In this document: positions 1-12,465 of the stretch, in pieces
Layout: each line of letters starts with the position of its first letter
How positions within the stretch are numbered: the stretch's first letter is position 1
Source of the DNA: Apostichopus japonicus
Lineage: Eukaryota > Echinodermata > Holothuroidea > Aspidochirotida > Stichopodidae
NCBI RefSeq assembly: GCF_037975245.1
Contig: NC_092565.1
Location: forward strand, 4,213,499-4,277,498
Length of the DNA: 64,000 nucleotides
Reading direction: 5' to 3'
The notes under the pieces: model-generated
Told to the model about the DNA's origin: nothing
The model's database searches: none
The model's input: the letters and a program-made list of their open reading frames with translations, nothing else
Position numbers and translations under genes: made by a program

Positions 1-634
1 GGTTTCGAAAATTCTCTCATCATATCATATCTCCTGCTGATGACTATAAAGAAGAATTTTCAAAAGCATCTAAGGGGTTTTCCTTGCGTAATTTGTGTTT
101 CCTTGTGTAATTTTTTTATAAGATGATCAAGTAGCATTGGAATCTATATTTAGTGATAATTACAATGGTAATTAGCTAAATCAAATGTCAACTTTAAGCA
201 AGAAGTGGCACTCCTGAAAACTATGGTATTAAGTTTTAACTGACTCCAAAGTTTACATCTTCTGCTGATTGTCGTTGTGAAAAATTTTAGAAGTAATTCT
301 CAAATTGTCATATCAACATTGCCAGTCTTCTGGAAACGATTCTTAATGTGGCAGACAACATGCGACTCATTAAATGTCAAACCCCAGCATCTTTGCTTCT
401 ATATATGTTTTTTTAAACTTTTCTCTTAAGGAAATATTTCCATCAAAAAATGTTGATCAAATGTAGCTCACCTAAACAAGCTAATAACAATTTATCACCA
501 TTAGCCGCCCACTTCTAGGCTCAACACCCCCACCACTTTCTCATTCTTCCAAATCTATTGTTTTGACAGCTTACCACTGCAATTCTAATGCAAATTTCAG
601 CTGCCGAATTCTGTTTTGGATTTCGAGATAAAAA

Positions 635-776
635 ATCAACAGTATCGCAAAGTTAAAACAATCCCTATTTTCAGGACAAAATATACAACCAGGATGTGGT
701 TTTTAACCCATTGTTTTGGAGACACGTTGTCAAAACAAACGTTTGAAACAAAGATTTTCTTAACGATACTGTTGAT
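635..776. repeat. 13-bp perfect inverted repeat, 116-bp spacer
   Basis: ATCAACAGTATCG at 635-647 is the exact reverse complement of 764-776. It may be a small foldback element; no clear target duplication was seen. Confidence 0.6.
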
Positions 777-1254
777 CTCCTAACATATACATCCCTCCTC
801 TTTGTGTGTGTGTGTGTATGTTTAGATTTTCAAGTTAAGTGCTAAGTTGTATCTTTTACCTCTTCAAGGGCCTAATTTTATTGCTATACTTCCTCCGATG
901 TTGTGGTTTAAAAAGAATGAAATCTTATTGTGTCAACATTTAACATTTCTGCTGAATCAACATTATATGCATTTAGTGTCAACAGTAAATGCACATTCCG
1001 TTATAAAAACCCATTACATGTTATTTATAATTCCATGCTTCTTAGAATTTTTGCAGGGAAATTGTAAATTACTTTTGGGTCGGGAAATGCGAACCTCTTT
1101 TGAAAATGACAGTTAAAGGTTTAACTGTGTTGCCTATGGTTGTTACCATGGCGATGGCATTTGAGTGCGGATGAATGAGAGAGTGATGTGAGTTGATTTA
1201 ATGTCCAAAGAACTGGATCAGATAATGATGTTGATGAGAGGCTTGTTCATCAGT

Positions 1255-1837
1255 GTACATTAATAGTGACGACACTAACAATATGCTATGAATGCTTTGT
1301 GTAATAAGTACATTAATAGTGATGACACTAACATTATCCTATAAATGATATGTGTGATAAGTACATTAATGGTGATGACACTAACATTATGCTATGAATG
1401 CTATGTGTGATAAGTACATTAATAGTGATGACACTAACATTATGCTAATAATGCTATGTGTAATAAGTACATTCAAAGTGACGACACTAACATTATGCTA
1501 TGAAGGCTATGTGTGATAAGTACATTAATAGTGATGACACTAACATTATGAAATGAACACTATGTGTGATAAGTACATTAATAGTGATGACACTATCATT
1601 ATGCTATGAATGCTATGTGTGATAAGTACATTAATAGTGACGACACTAACATTATGCTAATAATGCTATGTGTAATAAGTACATTCAAAGTGACGACACT
1701 AAAATTATGCTATGAATGCTATGTGTGATAAGCACATTAATAGTGACGACACTATCGTTATGCTGTGAATGTTATGTGTGATAAGTACATACATGGTGAC
1801 GACACAAACATTATGCTATGAATGCTATGGGTAATAA
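1255..1837. repeat. 53-bp tandem array, about 11 copies
   Basis: Repeats of a 53-bp unit around AAGTACATTAATAGTGATGA. Successive TACATT starts are 53 bp apart (1256, 1309, and so on). Two copies share the variants CTAATAATG and CATTCAAAG and are 212 bp apart (1445 and 1657), exactly four units, so a four-unit block was itself duplicated. Confidence 0.92.
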
Positions 1838-1925
1838 CAATTTATACTATGTGACAAGTAAGTGTTGTACACTTATATGGGCCCACCCATTCCAAACACA
1901 AACACAAAATTCATAAACATGTCGA

Positions 1926-2034
1926 GGGCGCACGGCGTTGAAAGGTTACCAGTTCATTCTAGGCATGGTAAAACAAGATTGCTAAGGTTGTGAGGAGACA
2001 GGTAAGCAAGGAGCGTAGTAAATATGATAAATTT
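1926..2034 (+). repeat. Donor-type dispersed repeat, copy near 1995
   Basis: Contains the family order: AAAGGTTACCAGTTCATTCT, TAGGCATGGTA, then GAGACAGGTAAG at 1995-2006 and GAGCGTAGTAAATA. One of about two dozen copies in the window. Confidence 0.8.
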
Positions 2035-3549
2035 ATACTGTCTTATAAAGTATTTAAGCTTCCTTGCCTTAATTTGTCTTCTTTCTTTTTTTTTCCTTCC
2101 TCTTTTAACTTTTTTAATATTTGCTGATAATAACCAGTCTTACAGGGCTTATGTTACATACAGAAGTGAGAAGTCATACCCATTCATTGATTGATGAATG
2201 TACCATGGGTGTTGAAGCTCTTAATGGTTACTGGCAGAAAATTGCCAGTGCCTTTTTGTTCTAATACAGGGCGAATATGATCAAATCTACTGGCATTTTA
2301 GGCACTAAATAGCCAGTAAATTGCATTATGTGTAGAAAGACAGAATAAAAATTTCACCAGGTAGACTCCAATTAACTAAAGACAATAAAAATACAGTTCA
2401 TCGTGGTGATCTATTAGATGTTTCTGTATAGTGGTAAATCTGCTCAGGGCCTAAAATTCACAAGTTTTGTCACATAATTACTTAAAAGAAGAAGAAAAAT
2501 GTCAGTGCGTAAAATCATCTACTGGCTAAAATCAAATTGAATAATTAATATTATTTTCCTTTGCATTTCAATGTTTGACACTGGAATAATATAATCTCAG
2601 TCAGTATTGAGGGCATTTCAATTGCCCATTTAAATCATTCATGTAGTTCTTTAATCTCACTGCTTTATATCGGTCAACAGTTTCGCTCCCAAAAATGCTA
2701 GAATATTTAAACCAGCGAGCCCAGAGGGCCTTTTGATTTCTTGCAATAAAACATTTTCATGCAATTTCCTGATTGACGTAGATCACCAGTGAGGTACAGT
2801 TTGTCCCAGAACATAGAATGAGAAGGTCAGAGAGTTTCGGCTTCCTTGACCATGAAAGACACGAGTAGTTACCCTTTTGCAACACTTTAGACGGCCTCAG
2901 TGACAGGTTACCATACCGGTCAATGACCATCATTCTAACTCTAGCTACTGTATCACCCCAAAGTGTCTTTTCAAATCTACTTTTTCTGGTTCCCATAGAA
3001 ACAACCTTTAATGTTCACCTGTTTTCTAATGTCTCAGAGTATCTGCAAACCCAATAAGTGTCCTACATTTGTTTTGCTTTGGGAGGTTTTTGGATGGGTT
3101 TTAATCATTCCAGCCTAGGTAAAAAATTGTTCCTGTCTTAGGACCTTTACATTTAATTTATAGACTGCGAGCTCTGTGTTGAATCCCACACTCGAGGTCC
3201 GATTTGTATTTTAAACGCAGATCAGATCCCAAAGATTTCAACCCTGCAATAGACTAGGATGGAGGGAGGGCGGTCATACCACCTCATTCAAGCTTGAAAT
3301 TTGCAAACGCAACTCGGAGACGACTCAGGATCACCTGTGGTGACCTTTGACTTTTGCCTGCATACTTTGTTACGCACATATTTTCACACCGTATTTGTAG
3401 TGTATTTACAGCAGTGCTGCACAACACACGGCTTTATGGTTTCGCGTCTTTTCTGCTGGTGAACAAAACCTCAATTTTCCTATTCGGTGATCTTAAGCAG
3501 AGGGTCTGATGCTGAACATAAGGTCTGATATAAACGTGCTGAGGTTTCG

Positions 3550-3675
3550 TAGAAAAGAGAGGAAAGTAGGGAAAAGGAGGATGGCATGGAGAGAAATAAT
3601 GGGATAGGAAAGGGAAGGGAATTAAGAAAGACCAAGAGAAGGCGAGAGGGAAGGGGAGGAGGAAGAGGATGGCAG
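3550..3675. repeat. Purine-rich tract
   Basis: About 125 bp of mainly A and G on the plus strand with many GGGAAGG/GAGGAAG words and few pyrimidines. Confidence 0.8.
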
Positions 3676-5496
3676 TTTATCTCGTTTTGATTCCGACAAC
3701 TGAATGCAGGCCGGGTCTGCTCTGTAATATAAACAAGACTTCAGCTAATCGGGCTCTGCCTCACCAAGTTCAGCCAGGTCAGATTTCCCATAATTTGTCA
3801 TAAAATGTTAAAAACAAGAAAAAAATATTCCAGATAAAGCTGAACATTGTCACAATCTGAATTTCATTTTGTGAATAAGCCAAGAAGTGTGGGAGTCTAT
3901 AATTAGTTTGATAGAATATATAAATATTGCTGTGAGTAATACCAGAAAATTGGATTGAAATTGTACCCATTTTTTCCCCACCAGTTGGCAATCAAACACA
4001 AAGAGCTGCAGTGTTTCTATTTTACAAATGTTTTAATCTTTTTCTTCCTAAATATAAATATAAATATTTCAGTTCCTCTTGTCATATTAACTATTAAACA
4101 GATAAAGGGGATCATTTTTTTTGGGGGGGGGGAAGGTTTCTTGAAGTTATGCCTGGCAGCTACTTCTACTTTGACAACCCCTCTTGCAATCATTACAAAA
4201 ATGCCAGAAACTTACTCCTCTTTACTATCAAAACAGCTCTCAAACTATACCAAAAGCAAACCTAAAGGTGACATTTTTATTCGCAAGTTAATTTGTTCCG
4301 TATCCTTGAAACATTATCTAACCGGGTAAACATATCCACTCCTTGAGTCTACTAAACTATACAGTGAACTTCACAAGTTCCAAAAAGAGAAAAATACATA
4401 TATTTTGGCAAAGAAATGTATTAATTCTTTCTCCTCTATGACGGTCTCATCTGAACGCATTTTCCATCAGGAAATTGCTTGGAGCTCACAAATCTAACCA
4501 ACACTGAAAGAACTGATAGGGGATATCATCTGCTAAAACAAACACTTTAATAATTTTTGACTTCATCAAAAGTTAATGACTGCATGCCTCATCCCGGGCA
4601 TTGAACCACAGGTGTGAAAGTCGCTGATAGGAAAGATATGATTGGGGGGGGAGGAAAAGTCAATCCGTATACAAGAAAGTACACTGCGAAGACAACAAGA
4701 AATGATAACAGTGACCATGAAAAACACTATTAAAGCCAACAGCCACAAGGAACTTCACTTCAAATTTCTTTTAAGCCGGATATACCAAGACAAGCTGTGA
4801 TATACACAATTTGGCATTAATAACGCATAGGCTGGAAGACAACTTTTGGGTTTTTCACAGGGTTAATTTGTTTTGGAAGGAATCTTTCGTCATACTCTGC
4901 GAGGAAGAAAGTTCGGTTCTTGACCTGGATGGTACCAATGTCAAGGTCCGTCTGGTTTCGGGGCAATTAATCAAAGGTACGATGTGATCTCAAATGACTC
5001 CAGATGAGTTTTTTGTTGTTTTAGACTTCTTCGCATGGATTGAGAGGGCTGACAACTAATCACACATGATGAAAGGAAAAGAAAAGCTAGGTGGGCAGAG
5101 AGGCATGGGGCGCGGGGGGTGGGGCGGAGGACGGGGAATGTACAGGTAAGTAATAAAAGGATCTGTTTCACCATTTCCCTAACCCTCCACCTCCCCTCCA
5201 AAGGCAACATGATCAAGAGTATACCCTAACACAACGCATATTAGGCACTTAAGATGGTCTGTCTAGAGCATGTTCCACAGGAATCATTGAACCACAAAAA
5301 TGGATCACTTCTGAATAACAAAACATCCCATTCTATCACATAAGCATCGGGTAGATTTCAAATGGCTTGATACAGATATGTTCGCAATGTGTTTATTTCA
5401 TTAAATATTCGTAATTAATAGCGTGCAGCTTACATTTCTATCATACTTAATGAGATCTGTGTACAAGGGAGAGTTGCTTCCTACATAACATTGCTG

Positions 5497-5937
<441 letters not shown>

Positions 5938-6004
5938 TTACAAAACTGCCTGCAGGATAAAGAGAGGCACACGGGGGGGCAGAATAGATGAGTCCCATTT
6001 TTAC

Positions 6005-6310
6005 ACCTGCTCGTTTACCCACCTCTGCTCCCTTCCTCCCTCCCTCCTCCTAACCCCTCTCTCCTACCCCCTCCCTCCCTTCCTCAAAGACTAATTATAT
6101 ACATAAAACAAAGGGTACTAACTTTTTAATGATGCAAAAGTTATCAAACCAAAGTAGCCAACCCCTCCATCCAGCGAGGGAAGATGGAAGAGAAGGAAAG
6201 GCAAAGAGAGAGAAGGAGAAATAGGAAGAAGACAAGAGGGGGAGGGGGGAGGGGAGAGAGGGCTTGAAAGGGGAAGAAAGTACTCAACTGAAGAAAGAAA
6301 GGGGATAGAA
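6005..6310. repeat. Polypyrimidine and polypurine tracts near exon 3
   Basis: A pyrimidine-rich block (about 6010-6085, CCCTTCCTCCCTCCCTCCTC type) is followed after 90 bp by a purine-rich block (about 6175-6305, with GGGGGAGGGGGGAGGGG). They lie 100-400 bp upstream of the exon 3 acceptor on the gene strand and could fold back on each other. Confidence 0.8.
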
Positions 6311-7303
6311 CATCACAATCTTAATTACTCACACAAGGACGACAATGAGAATCGTATTAATTAAGTCAAAACGGTGTCAAAACGACAAGTTGCAGCAGGG
6401 CCAGCAAAAGACTCGCTCGATAAGCTACGATGATGAATCGATATCAAACGATAAGGGGATTACCTCTGCAGAGCTGCAGTTTCTACTGTGTAATACTAAA
6501 GAGCACAAGCGGCTGTCCTATACCACATCCTAACACATTCTTTGTACATGGTACCTACAGTAGGCTTATGGCATACTTCCTAAATTTAGTGCACACTGTA
6601 AACTGGGTTAAGCCAGAGTTAAGTCTTAATTTCCTTCCAGCACAGTTACATAATCTGTAAGCACTGTATTAATTCTGCATAATGCAATAAAGATATTAGC
6701 ATAAAATAAGAGAAACTTCACCAAATAACTGGGAAAGTGAATGAACACTTTTTGGCACGTAAACAATTTGGTAAATGTCGCAGTTTAGCAAACACAGGAG
6801 TACTACCATGAAGCCTCTAAATTTGAAAAGGTTACCAGAATAATTTATGATGTCCGACTAAATTAGCTCCCCGAGGTGCCATCACCACGAATATCCCAGG
6901 CATTTGACGAGCAAATTTGTGGACTAGAATAAAGTAAGGTGATTTCTAAGGTTAGAAAATATCAATTCGAGATGATTTTTATCGATCCATGAAAAAAAGA
7001 CCTCTGGAAATTACGTTAAAACAGAGTATTTTTACCTCTAAACATTACGTCCGAGCATGAAATGTATGTGTAAGCAAAAAGGGGCGTATGTACTCATCCA
7101 GCACCCTCACACAAGTTTTAAATATTTCCAGACCGAGATGTTACATCAATTGGTTACCTCAGCTGCAGTTTGATAAATTGTTACACAACATTTGTCATAA
7201 CCCCAGTCGGAATCAATTTACAACATTTCTCTGTGAATCTTACGCCTTCCGAAACACATCAAAGAGACGGACGCACACTGTGGATTCACAGAATAACCCA
7301 AAT

Positions 7304-7382
7304 TCTCTCGCTCTCTCTCTCTCTATTTCTCTTTTCTTTCTCCTTCAATCTCCATCTCGTCCTCTCTCTCTCTCTCTCTTTA
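7304..7382. repeat. (CT)n-rich microsatellite
   Basis: Two CTCTCTCT blocks separated by a pyrimidine-rich interval. Confidence 0.9.
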
Positions 7383-9104
7383 TTTAATCATTCCTTTTCG
7401 AATCCCCCCGGAAAAGAAGGAAGAGTTCCAACCTTGTGACAAAATTCCCCCGTCTTCGTCGATAACCGGTTGACGGCTTGGCTGGGAATCCGTAATGAAA
7501 TTACACACAAAAAACCACCGGACAATTACTGGCAACTGTTGGAATGAACTTCAAATAAGAACTAAACACAGACCCTGTGACAATGACAATGTTAATTAGG
7601 GCAATATGTGGGTCTCGGGGGGGGGGGGAAGAAAAAACTGGGAAATGAAAAAAAAAATCCTGGGAGTTTAGCATTTCTAAAGTTGTTTCAGTTCTATCCT
7701 GAGGATGAAAGGTTTGAAAGATGTACTGCAATGTTCACAAGGTTTATTTGTAGTCTCCCATTTACAAGATTTACATGCACAAAGTCAGAAATTAATATTT
7801 ATCCAGGGAAGAAGATTTGTCAAATTTTTGCTCGTTATTTCCACGATGGGATTTCACATGACCTGCAGGGTGTATCACTTTGACCTGACCTAAAATATCA
7901 GCCGGCGCTGAAAAATCGCACGCATCGCAGTTTGCTGAAGGCAAATTTGCCGGCGTGAAATTCAGTAAATATTTTCGACGGTACAAGCTATGAGGATACA
8001 CTGAAACGTTCAGTATAATTTCAATCATTTGAAAGTTTTTCTTATTTTTCACTGGCTTCTCTCTATCCTAGCCCTCGTCCAACCCCCCCCCCCCATCCCA
8101 TTTGTTGTGTCCTTTTGCATTGCTGCTGTTTTATTACTTGTTGTTGGTAGTTTCTATGAAGTTTTATGATAAAACACATGAGACAAATTTAAAGGGGTGG
8201 CCTTAGGCACAAAATTAATTTTGAATATTTGCAGACTGTTAAAACAAAAATACTGCTATTATAGTCTAGGTGGTCCTTTCTATATCACTGTTAATTTTTG
8301 AAAAAAATGACCTATTTTAAACATCTGAGGCTCAATATATAAAGTGGCTGAATTACTTAGTCTGACACAAAAAATAGTTCCTCAAATGCAATGTAGAAAT
8401 CAATGGGAAAACATAAGACTTTCTATGGCCTCAATTGGCATACTTACAATGTGCAAATTTACAAAGAGAAATTTGTCAATTAAAGCACAAAATGAGGTTG
8501 AACATCTTCATCCAAGGATGCTATCGTTTACGAGAAGTCATTAAAATTCATATAAAGGTTGGATTAACATCGACATTTAGGCTTGAACTGGGGCACCTAG
8601 CTAACATCATCAATTTAAAAGAGCAAATGTGAATATTTTGAAAACCAGAATAACTATGGCAACATTACTCATATTTCTCCCCATGCATGCATAACATATG
8701 AAAACCTAAAACTCTGCTTAAATTCATGCTCTAACTGAATGCGCTAGAGGCAGTCAAGTTAGGAGTAGCTGTTGTTTACAGGAGTTTAGGTGTTACATAT
8801 AATCTTATAAACCCACTGCATTGTCCAAGTTGGATATTTATGTACACATTAATAAACATATTACCGTATCTAGAGCTAGAATCATGATATTATTTCAACT
8901 TCTACTGTAAGTCTGAGAAAGGTTTTGTGTGTACGCTGCCTCGTTTATACTTTATCGTGGTGATTATGACCATTAAAGTTGATCTCGTAGGTCCCAATCA
9001 ATAAAATCTTGACAGCCACACACCAACCCTTCCCCACCCCATCCCCTCTCCCTCCTCTTGTGCCCAAAACAAAAAGGTTGCTTGTATGGGTCGTTATGAA
9101 CTAC

Positions 9105-9245
9105 AGTACTTACCTGTCTCCAATAAATTTAACTTATGCACCTCACCATCTACCTAACGAACAAAGCTTGATACCACTTTATCACTGCACCGCCTAGATG
9201 ACCCAATTCCAGGTCGGCACCCTGCCACCCTTCGTCTTCCTTCTA
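9105..9245 (-). repeat. Donor-type dispersed repeat, copy near 9109
   Basis: Minus-strand copy, sense to STK32. Its core reads GAGACAGGTAAGT (9120-9108), a full match to the CAG|GTAAGT donor consensus. Further left arm matches include TAGGTAGATGGTGAGGTGCA and GGGTCAT. Confidence 0.8.
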
Positions 9246-12200
9246 CCATTTGGATCGAAGTTAGTTTAACACCGACAATTTTCCCAAACACATATTTCCA
9301 ACTGTTCATGTATCTTTTCGGTTCGATCTTCATTCTGGTGAACTCTTTTGTACCTAATAACACGCCATTTACATCAAACCCATATTGAATTTTCACAGCA
9401 AATATTGACACAGTTGGAATGCACTTAAAACACATAACAGCAGCATCTAATAAAGAACTACTCTGTTTTCGTGTTCGTGATACTGGTGGTTACGAGTCTC
9501 CAACCACGATCCTTTAGAGCAGGTTTCCATGTTTGAATATATATACCCTGACCACTTCAGTAAACTTTAATACAGCGTGTTTATTAAATCGAATCACGCT
9601 ATTAAAGTTACCAGCAGCCTAACATCTCTCTCGCCGAATTAACGAACCTGAAATTAACGGTTGCATTCACTGTAATACCTACATCCTGGCAAATGTTTCA
9701 CATTTGTATCTTGGGATCGAAAGATCCTTTAAGAACTTGAAAGTCGGTTGCATCCATGAAAACTGGGTCAATCTCTGGATGAAGTCACTTGCATGCAATC
9801 CCATTGGTTGCCTGTGCAACATTATTATCACGAACATCTTCCTTCAAATTCGTTCTGAGCTGCTGTTATCACTCTACCAATCATCAAGGCAAAGACAAAA
9901 ATAAAATAAACTGACAATAAAAAAATAAAATAAAAAAAGACTTCACTAAGAAATAAAATGAAGGAAAAAAATCTGTCCTTGAGGGAATTGCCAATCTCTT
10001 TGCAATATCTTTAAACTATACTAGTGCCCGAAGATCTTCAAGCGATATCGCAACAGTCTGAGTAAATGTAGATCAAGCCAGTTCTATATTAGAAATTAGC
10101 TGCCTGAAGGAATTAAAAGGAGCTCAATGGTTTTGATTTTTGGTTAAATATTTAAATATACTATTCTGATACCACAGCATCGAACCCATAACAAAGCAGT
10201 TCATTAGCTTGACCTCTTACAATTCACTTCAAAATTCAAATCGTGGTGAGATTTTTGCTAATTTCCAAATCCGTTTTTGCACGTGACATGACAAAGAACG
10301 AGGACGTGAATTCTTTTGAATGAAAAAAACTCTTCACACGCATTAAATTCAATGATTTTTGGAAAAAAAAGGATACTAACGAGAGAGTCATAGATCGATT
10401 ACAATGTTGTTTTGAGCAAGTACGCAGTAAATTTTTGGCAATAACTTTGCCGAACTTGTTGGTCTGATGCTAGAGGATACTTTAATAGAATCCCCCAAAA
10501 ACCACTTTCCTGTTTTGGGAATTTATTAACCACTTACATGCAAATATATATGGAGATAAAACATTTGAGGACACGAAATGAAGTAAACAACTTTGGCTAA
10601 AAAAGTCAATCCAAAATAAACTTATAGAAAACGGGATACTTAGCTCAAAAACGATGTAGAAGGTTGGTAGCCTAGTAGAAGATAAGAATAACAATTCCCC
10701 CGTGTCAAAAACTAACGTTATCGATACGATCAAAATTGGACCAATTCTGCGCGACTTTCCTCCATGCAAATGGTCAAAAGAGGAAGGAGGAGTCGGGGCC
10801 TGGATGGATGGTAGCCACACCCCCTGCTTAAAGACTGACCAATTTGAGCTATAGAGGATTTATAGTGCATATATGTATATGAGGTAAGTAAGTGTGTGTG
10901 ATAAATTATGTCTTTTCAAAAAGAAAATGGCTTAATATAAAACTCTTTGCATTTTTTTAGACATGAAAAATTACAAGGTGCCTGAAATGTTGACAATACG
11001 GCACCTATATTATTGGTCATTGAAAACAAAGATATTAGGTATGTGAATATCACACTGAAACCAAGAAATATATATGCGTCTTTTAGGGGCGCGTAGGTTA
11101 AGGGGACAGCTAAGAGAGGAGTGAACTAAATACAGTATTTTCAACAAACTTGCAGGTAGATGTGTTTGCCAGCTTGCCAGAAAAACCAACCAGGGTTTCG
11201 TCTCCGACTATAAACATCAATACTCATGGTTTTGGGAATAAAGGGAGGGGGGGGGGGAAGTAATTTGGTGGAAACGAATATGTTTAATTTCATGCAACCT
11301 ACGGAACCTGAAGTCTGTATACTGGATCTTTAATTTTGCTTCAAGAAATGTTAAGCTATGTATTTGTTATAATCTTTCATTATATCTATAAATTTCAAAA
11401 TAAATATTACCAACTAAAAAAATGATTTTCTAATTGCTTATAAGACTTCCAGGCAAATAGCAGCATGCTGTCTATCGAACACTAACCTTCAGTGGATATT
11501 TATCACGACTGCTTCCGACTATCCAAAGATTTTCTATATCAAATCATGAAATATCTTTAATTTGGCCACCGGGTCCAACAAGACGATACAACCCAATCCT
11601 AACTTTTTGAATTCAGAAGTTGGAAAGCAGCATTTTCCAAACTCAAGAAATATCTGGTCTATTTTTTGACACATTACAATGCATATCGAGCGAAATTTAC
11701 TTTTCACTTTGTAATCGACTGCTCTCAATTAAAGTTTCACTTAATTAAACTAAAATTTGCTACCAGGAACTTCTCGTCATATCAATGAAAGCCACAGAGC
11801 AAGTTACACACTTTCAAGAGCTACTTCTGTGATTTGGACTACTCAGTGATCAATGTCTGCTTGGACAAAAGTTCAAATCAGAGCTATATATACGTAAAAT
11901 GAGGCTAGCTGGTCGTGGATGTAATTGGCCAAACTTCCTTGTATCAGTGCATATATACAATAACTATTAACTATTGAGCCACCAAGATACGGTTTCATGA
12001 CTTACAATAGTTCCTGGTTTTACTAGCGTAAATAGCATTTATACTATATAGTTTACAAAAAGCATTTAATTTTTATATGTGTCTCATATTCAGCCCCCAA
12101 ACTCCCTTCCTTATAAGAAAGGATACTTATCGGGCTGTAATAGGCTGTTGAAACGCTTAGAAATCCAATAGGATGTAAAAAAGGTAATAATCCAATGTAA

Positions 12201-12255
12201 TCCGGGCAGTTTTCGAAAGATTTGAATCCACTACGAAACGCATGAGTAAACACTT

Positions 12256-12465
12256 TGGATGGTAGAATGAGAAGGAAGGGCATTGACCGGATAGGACCGG
12301 TCACTGAGGGTGCACAGTGTTAAAAGATCACCAGGGCATACTAGACACAGTAGAATGAGGTGCTAATGTTGTGGGGAGACAGGTAAGCGGGGAACGAAGT
12401 AAATATAGCATTTATACTAGTTTTAAAAAGCGTTTAATTTTTATATGTTTCTCATATTCGGTACA
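12256..12465 (+). repeat. Donor-type dispersed repeat, long copy near 12376
   Basis: Includes AGAATGAGAAGGAAGGGCA, GGTCACTGAGGGTGCACAGT, TTAAAAGATCACCAG, then GAGACAGGTAAG at 12376-12387 and GAACGAAGTAAATA. A following piece (12408-12465, CATTTATACTA to CTCATATTCGG) also occurs at about 12035-12093, so part of the element or its flank is duplicated. Confidence 0.85.

Noticed and set aside
3955-4329. 124-codon plus-strand frame
   Set aside because: Includes a T-run/G-run junction and low-complexity residues; no domain.
5139-5155. ACAGGTAAGTAAT as another donor-type repeat copy
   Set aside because: Matches only the donor core; flanks do not follow the family order.
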